A stretch of 46,005 nucleotides of DNA from Actinomadura sp. CNU-125 (GCF_001942465.1 NZ_MKJY01000455.1:1-46005), one strand, 5' to 3'. Shown: positions 26,853 through 36,732, numbered from the stretch's first letter. Notes: generated by a model from the letters alone, not told the origin. Made by a program: numbers and translations.

Positions 26853-27868
26853 TCAGGCTCCCCGGGCGGCGACGGCCTTGCGGTACACGCCGGCGACCAT
26901 GGCTCGGCCGTCCGGCGGAACGACGGCCAGGTACTGCGTGAGGACCGTCGTCTTCAGGCGTGTCCTGGCCGATCCGGCCGGGCGAGCCCGACGAGATCAC
27001 CGCTTACCGCCAGGCTGCCCCGTTTTGCGGCGGAGTATGCCTCATGCTGCTTCATCGCGTACCAGACGAGCGCGCCGCCGTCCTTCGTGCGCAGCGCGTG
27101 CACCCGGTAGGCGGCCGGCGCGAACGTCGACGACAGCTTGACGCCCTGCCCGGCGAGCGATTCGGTGACTTTCCGCAGCGCCTGGTACGCGCGGCCGGTG
27201 GTGGGCCCGTCCGCGAGCGCCGCGGCGCCGGACGCGTCCGGCCCGCCCGTCATCAGCGCGGCGTCGACGCCGGGATCCGCGCGGGCGCGATGGGCAGCCC
27301 GTCCGCGTCCGGCGAGACCGGTTCGGCGAACCCGCCGCCGTCCAGCTTCACCCGCTCCAGGGCGCCGTCGCCGGGCGCCGGGTCGGCGGCGAGCAGCCAC
27401 GGCCCGCCCGGCTTCTCCTGCGTGAACAGCATCGCGTGCGGCCGGGCGCCCGCGCCCTTCCCGCCGCCCGCGCCCACCGCGAACCAGCGCGGATGGCCTT
27501 CGAGCCGGGGGATGAAGAAGGTCGTCTTCGCGAAGTCCAGTGTGGGCGGCCGCTTCCGGAGCGCCCGGTACTTCTTGAACATGGCGGCTTCCATGGTCAA
27601 CTGCGGGTCGGTCTGGATCCCGGTCAGCGCCTTGCCGCTGCGCTTCCGCGCGGCCCGGTCGGCCGCGGCGGTGTAGGACTTCAGCACCTGCTCGGCCTGC
27701 GCCCGGCTCAGCGCGGGCGGCTCGCGACGACGCGGCGGTCGGGTTCTCGCCGCACCCCGCGACGCCGCCGCCCAGCAGGCACGGCACCGCCAGCGCGGCG
27801 GCCGCCGCGCGAGAACGTGTGCGCGCGTGCGGACGCCCGTCGGTGCGTCCGGTCGTGCGTGCGGGCAT
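26853..27868 (-). CDS. secreted lipoprotein of unknown function, three frame breaks
   Basis: About 339 residues when repaired. The ATG at 27868 follows GGGGGA and starts a basic, then hydrophobic signal with the lipobox LGGGVAGC. The mature protein moves through other frames: SRAQAEQVLKSYTAAADRAA to LDFAKTTFFIPRLEGHPRWF (break at about 27735), then VDAALMTGGPDASGAAALAD to YRVHALRTKDGGALVWYAMK (break at about 27272). It ends LKTTVLTQYLAVVPPDGRAM, closing AARGA (break at about 26962). It is clearly related in layout to the lipoprotein at 29207-30430 on the other side of prfB: IP-L-G-P-WF, RW-L, HAT and LRT-DGG-L-Y blocks in the same order. No known enzymatic motif. It is downstream of prfB on the same strand. 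Confidence 0.7.
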
Positions 27869-27958
27869 ACGGTTCCCCCGGATGGAAGCGGCGAGCTGAG
27901 TCCATCCGGAATCATCGCAGAGTGACCACCCGATCACTCTGGGAACGCGAGAAAAAGA

Positions 27959-29071
27959 TCAGGTTCCGGCTTCCTGCTGCCGCATCCAGCGGATCTCGGC
28001 CTCGATGAACTCGTCGATCTCGCCGTCCAGGACGGACGAGGGGTTGCCCGCCTCGACGCCCGTGCGCAGGTCCTTCACGATCTGGTACGGGTGCAGGACG
28101 TAGTTGCGGATCTGCGTGCCCCAGCTGCTCGTGCCCTCGCCGCGCAGGGCGGACATCTTCTCCGCCTCCTCCTGGCGCTTGCGCTCCAGCAGCTTCGCCT
28201 GCAGCACGTTCATCGCCGTCGCCCGGTTCTGCAGCTGGCTCCGCTCGTTCTGGCAGGACACCACGATCCCGGACGGCAGGTGCGTGATCCGCACCGCCGA
28301 GTCGGTCGTGTTGACGCCCTGCCCGCCCGGACCGGACGACCGGTACACGTCCACCCGCAGCTCGTTCTCGTCGATCTCGACGTGGTCGCTCTGCTCGACG
28401 ACCGGGACGACGTCCAGCCCCGCGAACGACGTCTGCCGGCGGCCCTGGTTGTCGAACGGGGAGATGCGGACGAGCCGGTGCGTGCCGTGCTCGCCGCGCA
28501 GCGTCCCGTACGCGTAGGGGGTCTTCACCGTGAACGTCGTCGACTTGATCCCGGCCTCTTCGGCGTAGGACGTCTCGTAGATCTCGGTCGGGTAGCCGTG
28601 CCGCTCGGCCCAGCGCAGGTACATGCGCTGGAGCTGCTGGGCCCAGTCGGCCGCGTCGATCCCGCCGGCCTGCGCGTTGATGGAGACGAGCGCCTCGCGG
28701 GCGTCGTACTCGCCCGACATCAGCGTCCGCACCTCCAGCTGCTGGACGGCCTTGTGCAGGTCCTCCAGCTCGCCGTCGGCCTCCGCGCGCGTGTCGGGAT
28801 CGTCCATCTCGGCGGCCAGCTCGTACAGGGTCGCGGCGTCCTCCAGACGCTGCCGCAGGCCCTCGACCCGGCCCAGCTCGCTTTCCAGGTACGACAGGCG
28901 GCGGGTCACCGACTGGGCGCGCTCCTGGTCGTTCCACAGGTCGGGGTCGGCGGACTGCTCGCGCAGCTCGGCGATGTCGCGCCGCATGCCGTCGAGGTCC
29001 AGCACCTGCTCGATGCCGGACAGGGTCGCGCCGAGCTCCTTGAGTCGCTCTTCCGGTTCCATGCCTGCCAC
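27959..29071 (-). CDS. prfB: peptide chain release factor 2
   Basis: Reads UGA and UAA stop codons and triggers release of the finished peptide; 370 residues. The stop-codon-recognition tripeptide S-P-F is in [17 protein letters not shown] and the catalytic GGQ is in [20 protein letters not shown]. The N-terminal helical domain ([20 protein letters not shown]) is complete. There is no in-frame UGA near codon 25, so no programmed frameshift as in E. coli. I start at GTG 29071, which lies seven bases after TAAGCT on the minus strand and fits a leaderless transcript; ATG 29062 is the alternative. The gene points away from ftsE, whereas these genes often run in one direction. Confidence 0.96.
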   Translation of the reverse strand: MAGMEPEERLKELGATLSGIEQVLDLDGMRRDIAELREQSADPDLWNDQERAQSVTRRLSYLESELGRVEGLRQRLEDAATLYELAAEMDDPDTRAEADGELEDLHKAVQQLEVRTLMSGEYDAREALVSINAQAGGIDAADWAQQLQRMYLRWAERHGYPTEIYETSYAEEAGIKSTTFTVKTPYAYGTLRGEHGTHRLVRISPFDNQGRRQTSFAGLDVVPVVEQSDHVEIDENELRVDVYRSSGPGGQGVNTTDSAVRITHLPSGIVVSCQNERSQLQNRATAMNVLQAKLLERKRQEEAEKMSALRGEGTSSWGTQIRNYVLHPYQIVKDLRTGVEAGNPSSVLDGEIDEFIEAEIRWMRQQEAGT

Positions 29072-29206
29072 GCTTCCGAGCTTATCGCCGTCCCGGCAGT
29101 GCCGGGGGCGCCCGCCCCATACCCTTGGTGGCAGAATCGGTGAAACGGGAGGGCCCTTCCGGACGGCCTGAGCGGCAGGCGAACGTCGGGCCCGGGGGAC
29201 GGAGCT

Positions 29207-30430
29207 TTGCACACGATCGCGCGCGCGCTGGCGGCCGTCATGCTGCTGGTGCCGGTGGCGGCAACGGGTTGCGCTCAGCAGAGCGCGCCGGAGGTGCGGC
29301 CCACCGCCGCCATGCCCACGCCCTCACCGCCCGAACCGGTCGACCTCACCCCCGAGGTCGCCAAAGAGACCTTCCGTACCTATGTCATCAACGAGGACGT
29401 GGCGCGCGCGGCGGGCGACGAGCGGCTCGCACTGACCTGGACGTCCGACGGGCAGTCCCAGCTCACCGCCGCCGAGTTCCGCAAGGCCGCCTACGACGGC
29501 GACCCCGTGCGCCGGTTCGACTACGGCAAGCCCGAGCTGTACGTCCCCGAACTGCGCGAGGGCGGCTACCCGCAGTGGTTCACGGCGTCGGTGAAGCGCT
29601 CCGTCGTGGGTGACGCCGACAGCGAGCGCCGCGTGCTGATGTCGTTCATTCTGCGCGGCGCCGACCGCCGCTGGTCGCTGACGAGCGTCGTCGTGGTCGA
29701 CCGCAAGACCGAACTGCCCGAGATCGCGATCGACGACGACGGCTACGCGGAGGCGCTGGCCAGCGACGACACGTCCGTCCTCATCCGGCCGCAGGAGATG
29801 AGCGGCATCCACGCGACGATGGCCGCCGAGGGCGACGGCAGCGTCGCCGCCAAGGTCATGGAGGCCGGCTCGCGCACGAGCGGCTACTACGAGCGTGCGG
29901 AGAAGGCGAAGGAGAAGGCCCGCGAGGACGACCTGACGCTGACGGTCGTCCCGACGGCGACGCCCTTCCCCTACTTCGGGCTGCGCACCGAGGACGGCGG
30001 CGGCCTGATCATCTACTCGCTGTACCGCAACTCCTCGCTCACCTCCGAGGCGGCCCCGGACGATCCGGACGCGCCCCGGCCGGAGATCCCGGACGAGGCG
30101 GAGCACCTGCTCGACGGCACCGTCGAGGGGAACAAGGTCGACACGGCGTCGACGCTGCACTTCGCCGCCTACGACCCGCCGCGCGCGGACGGCGAGGAAG
30201 GCGAAGAGGACGGCGGCGAGGGCGGCGGGTCGCCGTCGGCCGAACCGTCGTCGAGTGCTTCGCCGAGTGCCTCGCCGAGCGCGGACCGTCCGTCCGGTGA
30301 CGGCGCGGAGAAGAAGGACGGCGAGAAGAACAAGGACGGGGAGCGCGCGGACGCCGAGCGCAAGGCGCGGGTCGTCGGCGACAACGGGGCGGTCACCCGC
30401 GCGTCCACGCCGGCGCCGAAGAAGAACTGA
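29207..30430 (+). CDS. lipoprotein of unknown function with a charged C-terminal tail
   Basis: A 407-residue exported lipoprotein. The signal peptide reads [20 protein letters not shown] with the lipobox Cys at about residue 22. The folded part (about 45-320) contains [33 protein letters not shown] and [16 protein letters not shown], the same blocks as in the lipoprotein at 26853-27868. The tail after 325 is low-complexity: Asp/Glu/Gly, then Ser/Pro repeats, then Lys/Asp/Glu, likely a disordered wall-spanning region. TTG at 29207 is the start, with GGGGGACGGAG just before it. It is divergent from prfB. No enzymatic motif is seen. Confidence 0.82.
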   Translation: MHTIARALAAVMLLVPVAATGCAQQSAPEVRPTAAMPTPSPPEPVDLTPEVAKETFRTYVINEDVARAAGDERLALTWTSDGQSQLTAAEFRKAAYDGDPVRRFDYGKPELYVPELREGGYPQWFTASVKRSVVGDADSERRVLMSFILRGADRRWSLTSVVVVDRKTELPEIAIDDDGYAEALASDDTSVLIRPQEMSGIHATMAAEGDGSVAAKVMEAGSRTSGYYERAEKAKEKAREDDLTLTVVPTATPFPYFGLRTEDGGGLIIYSLYRNSSLTSEAAPDDPDAPRPEIPDEAEHLLDGTVEGNKVDTASTLHFAAYDPPRADGEEGEEDGGEGGGSPSAEPSSSASPSASPSADRPSGDGAEKKDGEKNKDGERADAERKARVVGDNGAVTRASTPAPKKN

Positions 30431-30535
30431 CCGGCCGCTGACCAGCGGTTTCACGGCTCGGAACCGGCCGGAATCACGGGCGTGCGCCGGGCGGAGTTCC
30501 CGGTTCCGGAGTTGGTGAGAAGGCTCTCAGCGCGC

Positions 30536-30718
30536 TCAGTACACGCGCTGTAGCACGAGCGCCACGAACAGCAGCGCGACCAGCGCCGCCAGGACGAGCG
30601 CGGGCGGCACCGAGGGGCCGTGCCGGTGCATCTGCGAGCGGGCGATCCTGCAGGTCGGGCAGCGTCCCTCGACGACCGGGTTCGAGCAGCGGGCGCAAAT
30701 CAGATCTTCGCAGCTCAT
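30536..30718 (-). CDS. small membrane protein with zinc ribbon, 60 residues
   Basis: MSCEDLICARCSNPVVEGRC is followed by PTC, giving a CxxC...CxxC zinc-ribbon. One C-terminal membrane helix follows (LVLAALVALLFVALVLQ) with a short RVY end. The layout suggests a cytoplasmic metal-binding knuckle on a membrane anchor. It is divergent from ftsE across a 377-base gap. The ATG at 30718 begins directly before the first cysteines. Function unknown. Confidence 0.7.
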   Translation of the reverse strand: MSCEDLICARCSNPVVEGRCPTCRIARSQMHRHGPSVPPALVLAALVALLFVALVLQRVY

Positions 30719-31070
30719 GGTGTGGCCCCAATCTCCGTGCGCGGCACGCGGGTCCGTGCGGATGCGTCGATCACCGACTTATTAGGCATCTTTCCCATCA
30801 TCCAGCCTAGCCGGACTGTATGGTCGTTCCGGCAAGTCCGGAATCTTGAACGGTACGAACCACCCGGGGAACGTCCCCCGGGCCCCGCACAGTGGGGGCG
30901 CGGTCATTCCCGCCGCGTCATCCCCACCACGAGGAGTGGGACGAGGTAGTTGACTGTCCCCTCTACACTGCTCGCAGGCTCCACGGCCCGTCCGGCCGCG
31001 AAGCCGGGCGGCGCAGGCCGAAGGCGGCGGAACAGATCCGCCTCCGCAGGTCGGGCCGCTCCCCAACCCC
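30719..31070. promoter_or_regulatory. intergenic region upstream of ftsE
   Basis: No gene is supported in these 352 bases. They hold an inverted repeat CCGGACT (30811-30817) / AGTCCGG (30835-30841) and a hairpin CCCGGGG (30863-30869) / CCCCGGG (30876-30882). TTGACT at 30950-30955 and TACACT at 30964-30969 are promoter-like but only eight bases apart, too close to work together. Confidence 0.3.
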
Positions 31071-31076
31071 TAGACT
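31071..31076 (+). promoter_or_regulatory. -10 hexamer of the ftsE promoter
   Basis: TAGACT is a good actinobacterial -10 element. The following GTG at 31085 is eight bases away, so the transcript would begin at or next to that codon. No clear -35. Confidence 0.45.
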
Positions 31077-31084
31077 GAACCGCC

Positions 31085-31095
31085 GTGATGCAGCC

Positions 31096-31099
<4 letters not shown>
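31085..31099 (+). CDS. possible four-codon minicistron coupled to ftsE
   Basis: GTG ATG CAG CCG TGA. The stop overlaps the ftsE start as GTGA, and ftsE has no Shine-Dalgarno sequence of its own. With the -10 element eight bases upstream, ribosomes could load on this leaderless start and re-initiate at ftsE. This is inference; the alternative is that the two GTG/ATG codons are chance. Confidence 0.3.
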
Positions 31100-31785
<686 letters not shown>

Positions 31786-31798
31786 CCCGGGCGACCCG

Positions 31799-31816
31799 GG
31801 TCGGCCCGGGCCGACC
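31799..31816. repeat. 18-base perfect palindrome between ftsE and ftsX
   Basis: GGTCGGCCCGGGCCGACC is self-complementary and lies 13 bases after the ftsE stop. It could be a partial terminator, an mRNA-stability element or a protein site. The ftsE-ftsX gap is unusually long for a coupled pair. Confidence 0.4.
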
Positions 31817-31916
31817 GGGACAGGGCCGGGCCCTCTGACGGCTCCCATCCGAACCACCCGTTCCCGCCACCGCGTACACCGCAGGGACGACTACAGGCGA
31901 CCAAGGACAGCGAGGC

Positions 31917-32822
31917 ATGCGCGTACAGTTCGTTCTCCAGGAGATCTGGATCGGTCTCCGCCGGAACCTGACGATGACGATCTCCCTCATCATCACGGTC
32001 GCCATCGCCATGGCGCTTTTCGGCACCGGCCTCCTGATCCGCGCCGAGGTCTCATCCTCCAAGAGCTACTGGCAGGACAAGATCGAAGTCTCGATCTTCC
32101 TGTGCGCCAAGACCAGCTCGAACTCGGCATGCCAGGGCAAGGACGTCACCGAGGACCAGCGGAAGCAGCTCGAGCAGCAGCTCAAGGGCATGTCCGAGGT
32201 CTCGGAGGTCACCTACGAGAGCCGGCAGGAGGCCTACCAGCGGTTCAAGGAGCGCTACGCGGGCTCGCCCGGCTTCGTGGAGAGCACCCGCGAAGGCGAC
32301 ATTCCCGACTCCTTCCGGGTCAAGCTCAAGAACGCCGAGGAATACAAGGCCGTGGCCGAGGCCGTGAAGAGCCGGCCCGGCGTCGACACGGTGATCAACG
32401 AGCAGGAGATCCTCGACCGCTTCTTCGGCATCCTCAACGCGCTGCAATGGGGCGCCCTGGTGATCGCGTTGATCCAGGTCGTCGCCTCGGTGCTGCTGGT
32501 CGGCAACACGGTCCGGCTGTCGGCGTTCAACCGGCGCCGGGAGACCGGCATCATGCGGCTCGTCGGCGCGTCCAACACCTATATCCAGCTGCCCTTCATC
32601 CTGGAGGGCGCGATCGCCGGCCTGATCGGCGGCCTGTTCGCCTCGATCATGCTGGTGGCCAGCAAGTTCCTGCTCATCGACAAGCTCGCCAGCGAGATCC
32701 AGCTCATCGCCAAGCTCGGCTGGGGGCAGGTGCTGTCGGTCATTGTGGTGTCGATCTGCTTCGGCGTCCTGCTCTGTGCGATCGCCTCCTTCATGACGCT
32801 CCGGCGATATCTGAAGATCTGA
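31917..32822 (+). CDS. ftsX: cell-division permease FtsX
   Basis: Membrane partner of FtsE, 301 residues. It has a short cytoplasmic start (MRVQFVLQEIWIGLRRNLTM), a first membrane helix at about 20-42, and an extracellular domain at about 43-170 carrying two Cys (C63 and C71) that could form a disulphide. Three further helices follow at about 180-200, 225-250 and 270-292. The family block RLSAFNRRRETGIMRLVGAS is present. The extracellular domain passes the signal to cell-wall hydrolases. ATG 31917 is the conserved start. Confidence 0.95.
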   Translation: MRVQFVLQEIWIGLRRNLTMTISLIITVAIAMALFGTGLLIRAEVSSSKSYWQDKIEVSIFLCAKTSSNSACQGKDVTEDQRKQLEQQLKGMSEVSEVTYESRQEAYQRFKERYAGSPGFVESTREGDIPDSFRVKLKNAEEYKAVAEAVKSRPGVDTVINEQEILDRFFGILNALQWGALVIALIQVVASVLLVGNTVRLSAFNRRRETGIMRLVGASNTYIQLPFILEGAIAGLIGGLFASIMLVASKFLLIDKLASEIQLIAKLGWGQVLSVIVVSICFGVLLCAIASFMTLRRYLKI

Positions 32823-32854
32823 GCGGAACGCCGGGCCCGCACCGGTCCCGACTC

Positions 32855-32860
32855 TAGAAT
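32855..32860 (+). promoter_or_regulatory. -10 hexamer of a leaderless promoter (S41 protease)
   Basis: TAGAAT, close to consensus, ends exactly six bases before the ATG at 32867; no Shine-Dalgarno sequence is present. It gives the protease gene its own start independent of ftsEX. Confidence 0.5.
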
Positions 32861-32866
32861 TGCGGC

Positions 32867-34027
32867 ATGTTCCCGTCCGCTCGCCTGCTTCGCGGTGCCG
32901 TCATCGCGTCCGCCGTCCTCGGCGCGTACGGGCTCGGCGCGGTCGGCGGACCGGGTCCCGAACGGCACGCCGCCGTCGCGGACGGGTCCGTCCTGGACGA
33001 GGCCGCCGCGAAGATCGGCGGCAGTTCGGCGCACCCCGTCGGGCGGGCCGAACTCGACCGGTACGCGATCGAGGGGATGCTGCGCGGGCTCGGCGACGAA
33101 TGGGCCCGCTACTACCCCGCGCGTCGGTACGACGACATCGAGGGCCGCCTCAACGGGCACTACAGCGGGGTCGGGCTGTGGCTCGGCGCCGAGGACGGCG
33201 ACGAGCGGGTCCGCGTCGCGAGCGTCCAGCCCGGCACCGCCGCCGCCCGCGCCGGGGTCCGGGCGGGCGACGTCGTCACCGCGGTCGACGGCGCGTCCAC
33301 CGCCGGATGGAGCCTCGCGCGCGTCGCCGAGTCGCTGCGCGGGCCTGCGGGCGACGCCGTCCGGATCACCGTGACGCGCGGGTCCCGCGGCCGCACGTTC
33401 CGTCTCGTCCGGACGCCCGTGAGCGCGGGCGACGTCACCGTCACCGACCGTCCCGGCGGTGTCCGGACGATCCGCGTCGGCGCCTTCACCCGCGGCACCG
33501 GCGACCGGATCCGCGCGGCCACCGAACCCGCACCGTCCAGCGGATACGTCCTCGACCTGCGCGGGAACCCGGGCGGGCTGCTGGCGGAGTCGGTCGAGGC
33601 CGCGTCCGCGTTCCTCGCCGACGGCCCGGTCGTCACCTACGAGCGGCGCGGCGAACCGTCCCGCCGCTACACCGTCGAGCGGCCCGGGGACGCCAAGACG
33701 CCGCTGGTCGTGCTCGTCGACGCGGGCACGGCGAGCGCCGCGGAGATCGTCGCCGGGTCCCTGCGCGACCGGGACCGCGCGATTCTCGTAGGATCACGTA
33801 CATACGGCAAGGGGTCGGTGCAGGAGCCGATCGAGCTCTCCGACGGTTCGACGATCGAGCTGACCGTCGGTCGCTACCGCACCCCCGGCGGCCGTAACCT
33901 CGACGGTGTCGGGGTCGAACCCGACGTGGCGGTCTCCGCCGACCGCCCTCCCGAAGCGGCCGAGCAGCGCGCCCGGACGGTGCTGCGCGGCCTGGACGCG
34001 ACGCTGCCGGACAAGGACCGAGGCTGA
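32867..34027 (+). CDS. S41-family carboxy-terminal processing protease with PDZ domain
   Basis: A 386-residue exported or membrane-anchored serine protease. The N-terminal hydrophobic segment ([20 protein letters not shown]) acts as a signal or anchor. The PDZ domain at about 100-175 has SGVGLWLG and [20 protein letters not shown]. The protease core has the catalytic S290 in [11 protein letters not shown] and K315 in TYGKGSVQ, the Ser-Lys dyad of the tail-specific protease family. The core opens [13 protein letters not shown]. It sits between ftsX and smpB, four bases before smpB, a conserved actinobacterial order. Likely substrates are cell-envelope proteins. Confidence 0.93.
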   Translation: MFPSARLLRGAVIASAVLGAYGLGAVGGPGPERHAAVADGSVLDEAAAKIGGSSAHPVGRAELDRYAIEGMLRGLGDEWARYYPARRYDDIEGRLNGHYSGVGLWLGAEDGDERVRVASVQPGTAAARAGVRAGDVVTAVDGASTAGWSLARVAESLRGPAGDAVRITVTRGSRGRTFRLVRTPVSAGDVTVTDRPGGVRTIRVGAFTRGTGDRIRAATEPAPSSGYVLDLRGNPGGLLAESVEAASAFLADGPVVTYERRGEPSRRYTVERPGDAKTPLVVLVDAGTASAAEIVAGSLRDRDRAILVGSRTYGKGSVQEPIELSDGSTIELTVGRYRTPGGRNLDGVGVEPDVAVSADRPPEAAEQRARTVLRGLDATLPDKDRG

Positions 34028-34031
34028 TCAC

Positions 34032-34505
34032 GTGTCACGCGACACAGGGCGAAAGCTCATCGCCCAGAACAAGCGGGCCCGCTACGACTACCACATCGAC
34101 GACACATGGGAAGCGGGCATGGTGCTGATGGGCACCGAGGTCAAAGCGCTGCGCGCGGGCCGCGCCTCCCTCGTCGACGGCTTCGCCCAGGTGCGCGACG
34201 GGGAGGTGTGGCTGGAAGGCGTCCACATCCCCGAGTACACGCAGGGCACCTGGACGAACCACGCGCCCCGCCGCCGCCGGAAGCTGCTGCTGAACCGGCG
34301 CGAGATCCAGAAGATCATCGACAAGACGTCCGACCCGGGCTGGACGCTCGTCCCGCTGTCCCTGTACTTCAAGGACGGTAAGGCCAAGGTCGAGATCGGG
34401 CTCGGCCGTGGTAAGAAGGCGTACGACAAGCGGCAGGCCATCGCCAAGCGCGAGGCCCAGCGGGAAATGCAGCGTGCTCAGGCGGCCCGTTTCAGGAGAC
34501 GGTGA
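34032..34505 (+). CDS. smpB: SsrA-binding protein
   Basis: Binds tmRNA and carries it into stalled ribosomes in trans-translation; 157 residues, normal length. It starts [20 protein letters not shown] and includes the diagnostic [20 protein letters not shown] and the RNA-binding [18 protein letters not shown]. The basic C-terminal tail ends AARFRRR. GTG 34032 lies four bases after the protease stop, so the genes are coupled. The partner RNA, ssrA, is 2.2 kb downstream. Confidence 0.97.
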   Translation: MSRDTGRKLIAQNKRARYDYHIDDTWEAGMVLMGTEVKALRAGRASLVDGFAQVRDGEVWLEGVHIPEYTQGTWTNHAPRRRRKLLLNRREIQKIIDKTSDPGWTLVPLSLYFKDGKAKVEIGLGRGKKAYDKRQAIAKREAQREMQRAQAARFRRR

Positions 34506-34514
34506 AGGGTGTCG

Positions 34515-36440
34515 ATGACCAACCGAGGCCGGAGGCGCGCGCCCCGCGGCACGCGTACCGTCCGGCGCCGAACGATCTCGCTGGCCGGCTGCGGCGTGCT
34601 CGTCGCGTCCCTGACCACCGGCTGCTTCGCCGAACGATCCGCGATGCCCGCCGTCCGCGACTTCCTGATCGCCTGGTCGGTCGGCAACTACGAGGCCGCC
34701 GCCGACAACACCGTGGGCGCCGACGAGCAGGAGGTCGCCGACGCCCTCGGCAAGGTCGCCGCGCAGCTGGACGCGGCGTCCCTGCGGCTGTCGATCGGTG
34801 CGGACGGCGCCGACCCCGACGCCGCCGCGATCGTCAAGGACGGCGACACCGCGCAGGCGTCCTTCTCCGTCAAGGTCGACCTAGGCGAGAGCGGACGGCC
34901 CTGGGACTACAAGGGGCACATGACCCTCAAGCGGGTCGGCGGCCAGTGGAAGGTCGTCTGGAGCCCGTCGATCATCAACCCGAAACTGCAGCAGGGCCAG
35001 CGGCTCGCGGTGGTCAACGAGGTGCCCGAGCGCGCGCAGATCACCGACACCAACGGCGAGTCGATGCTGCGGCCCGTCCCGGCCTACCAGGTAGGGGTCT
35101 ACCCCGGGAAGCTCAAGGACCCGAAGAAGACCCTCGACGCCCTCGCGAAGGCGACCGAGATGGACGGCGGCCGGCGCCTGGACGCCGACCGCCTCCACGG
35201 CCGCGTCCTGTCGGCGCCGCCGCAGGAGTTCCTGCCGCTGATGACCCTGCAGACGTCGACCCACACCCCGCTGATCCAGCGCCTCAACGCGGGCATCCCC
35301 GCCCTGGACTTCAGGGAGATCACCGCGCCGATCGAGCCGAAGGCCGCCGCCGAGCTGATCGGCACCCTCGGCCCCGCGACGTCCGACCGGCTGCAGGAGG
35401 TCGGCGCCCCCTACCAGCCCGGCGACACCATCGGCGTCAGCGGCATCCAGTTGCTCATGCAGCGCCGCCTCGCCGGCACCCCGACCGTCAGCGTCGTCGC
35501 GCAGGACCCGAACGGGCAGCGCACGTCCCCCCTCCAGAGCTGGCCGGGAGAGAAGCCGCAGGAGGTCCAGACGACGCTCGACCCGGGCGTCCAGCTGGCC
35601 GCCGACCGGGCCCTCAACGGACTGCAGTACCCGGCGTCCCTCGTGGCCGTGCGGCCCGCCACCGGCGAGGTCCTGGCCGTCTCCAACCACGGGACGAGAG
35701 GCGAGAACCGGGCGTTCCAGGGCCACTACCCGCCCGGCATGACCTTCGGGGTCGTCTCCGCCGAAGCCCTGTTCATGCACGGCGGGGTCTCCCCGAACAC
35801 CGAGTCGACCTGCCCCGGGGAGCTGACCGTCGGCGACAAGACCTTCACCACCCGGGCGTACAAGGACAGCGAGCTGACCAACCACCTCGCCCTCTCCTGC
35901 AAAACCTCCCTCGCACAGCTCAGCAACAAGATCGACGCCAAGACCCTCGTGACCGAGGCGGCCCACTTCGGGATCGGCAAGAACTGGGGCCTGCAGGTGC
36001 CCGCGTTCACCGGCTCGATCCCCACCCCGAAGAACCAGGGCGAGATGGCCGCGACCATGGTCGGCGAGGGCGGCGTCGAGGTCAGCCCCCTCGCGATGGC
36101 CCTCGTCGCCGCCGCCGCGCAGACCGGCACGTGGCGCCCCCCGTACGTCCTGCAGGGCGACATCCCGAACGCCGAACAGCGCGCGCCCGTCCACAACCTC
36201 CCGGCACAGTCGATCTCCAACCTCGGTGAGGTGCTGAAGAACTCCGCGCGCAACGGCTCCGCCCAGGCCGCCCGCGTCGACAGCGAGGTCGTCGGCGTCA
36301 CCGCCTTCGCCGCCTACAAGCAGGACGACAAGCCCAAGCAGGTCTCGTGGTTCGTCGGCTCCCGCGGCGACGTCGCCGTCGCCATCGCCGTCGAAGGCCA
36401 GGTCAACGCCGCGTCCGTCGCCGGAACCTTCTTCGGCTGA
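34515..36440 (+). CDS. penicillin-binding-protein homologue (PBP2a-like, MecA_N domain) with all catalytic motifs lost; lipoprotein
   Basis: A 641-residue lipoprotein. The signal peptide has a lipobox ending VASLTTGC (about residue 37). An NTF2-like MecA_N domain spans about 45-160, a linker/dimerisation region about 165-340, and a transpeptidase fold about 345-640. The fold keeps class B landmarks (ATGEVLAVSN, NRAFQGHYPPG, GEGGVEVSPLAMALVAAA). At the SxxK motif it reads M409-T-F-G412; SxN is S461-C-K463; the KTG position is V595-T-A597. No nucleophile or general base remains, so acylation by substrate or penicillin should be impossible. The frame is uninterrupted, so this is not a sequencing slip. 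ATG 34515 (AAGGG five bases before) is preferred over GTG 34509. A scaffold or substrate-sensing role is inferred. Confidence 0.9.
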   Translation: MTNRGRRRAPRGTRTVRRRTISLAGCGVLVASLTTGCFAERSAMPAVRDFLIAWSVGNYEAAADNTVGADEQEVADALGKVAAQLDAASLRLSIGADGADPDAAAIVKDGDTAQASFSVKVDLGESGRPWDYKGHMTLKRVGGQWKVVWSPSIINPKLQQGQRLAVVNEVPERAQITDTNGESMLRPVPAYQVGVYPGKLKDPKKTLDALAKATEMDGGRRLDADRLHGRVLSAPPQEFLPLMTLQTSTHTPLIQRLNAGIPALDFREITAPIEPKAAAELIGTLGPATSDRLQEVGAPYQPGDTIGVSGIQLLMQRRLAGTPTVSVVAQDPNGQRTSPLQSWPGEKPQEVQTTLDPGVQLAADRALNGLQYPASLVAVRPATGEVLAVSNHGTRGENRAFQGHYPPGMTFGVVSAEALFMHGGVSPNTESTCPGELTVGDKTFTTRAYKDSELTNHLALSCKTSLAQLSNKIDAKTLVTEAAHFGIGKNWGLQVPAFTGSIPTPKNQGEMAATMVGEGGVEVSPLAMALVAAAAQTGTWRPPYVLQGDIPNAEQRAPVHNLPAQSISNLGEVLKNSARNGSAQAARVDSEVVGVTAFAAYKQDDKPKQVSWFVGSRGDVAVAIAVEGQVNAASVAGTFFG

Positions 36441-36500
36441 CTTTGAGACACCTTTACGTCCGGACCGCAACCATCGCCCGCCCCCCGAGCGTCTTCCCTA

Positions 36501-36640
36501 GTGACTGAGAAACCGCTTGGGGGGTTGCGGACTCAGTCGCCGTGATGAGACCAGAGCCTCGTCTCGGGGGAGGCTCTGCCGTCCGGACCGGCCCGACCCT
36601 GCCGGTCGACCCGGGCGGGCGTTCGCGCCCGCCCGGGTTT
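36501..36640 (+). ncRNA. candidate structured RNA between the PBP homologue and ssrA
   Basis: In the 292-base gap the plus strand folds into three successive hairpins. Hairpin 1: GTGACTGAG (36501-36509) with CTCAGTCGC (36532-36540), holding an inner CCGC/GCGG pair and a G-rich loop. Hairpin 2: CAGAGCCTC (36552-36560) with GAGGCTCTG (36570-36578). Hairpin 3 is the terminator listed separately. No open frame with protein character is seen. It could be a small RNA or just the operon's 3' region; I recognise no known RNA family and cannot place a promoter with certainty. Confidence 0.3.
36609..36640 (+). terminator. intrinsic terminator with TTCG tetraloop upstream of ssrA
   Basis: Arms at 36609-36621 and 36626-36638 pair perfectly over 13 bases (ACCCGGGCGGGCG with its complement) around a TTCG loop, with T at 36638-36640. 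It separates the smpB-PBP operon from ssrA. Confidence 0.8.
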
Positions 36641-36662
36641 CACACGTCCACCGGGAATCACG

Positions 36663-36689
36663 TTGCCCGCCCACGCGTTATCCTAGTAA
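36663..36689 (+). promoter_or_regulatory. possible ssrA promoter
   Basis: TTGCCC (36663-36668) and TAGTAA (36684-36689), with the overlapping TATCCT (36679-36684), lie 44-70 bases before the mature tmRNA end. Spacing is 15 or 10 bases, so the call is weak. A 5' leader would be removed by RNase P. Confidence 0.3.
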
Positions 36690-36732
36690 CGTCAACATGC
36701 GCGGTCCCCGGACCGCTTTGACAACTCAACAT

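Noticed and set aside
28950..29071. Programmed +1 frameshift in prfB
   Set aside because: The reading frame is continuous from the start, with no in-frame UGA in the region where E. coli prfB shifts.
30950..30969. TTGACT and TACACT upstream of ftsE as one promoter
   Set aside because: The two hexamers are only eight bases apart, too close for a vegetative promoter, and they are over 100 bases from the ftsE start.
34509..36440. The missing catalytic motifs of the PBP homologue being due to a frame error
   Set aside because: The frame is open and family-like on both sides of each motif (YPPG before, VVSAEAL after; ALSC before, TSLAQL after), so the changes are substitutions, not slips.
36718..36723. 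Perfect TTGACA just before ssrA as its -35 element
   Set aside because: It lies only ten bases before the mature 5' end of tmRNA, so a promoter using it would start inside the RNA.
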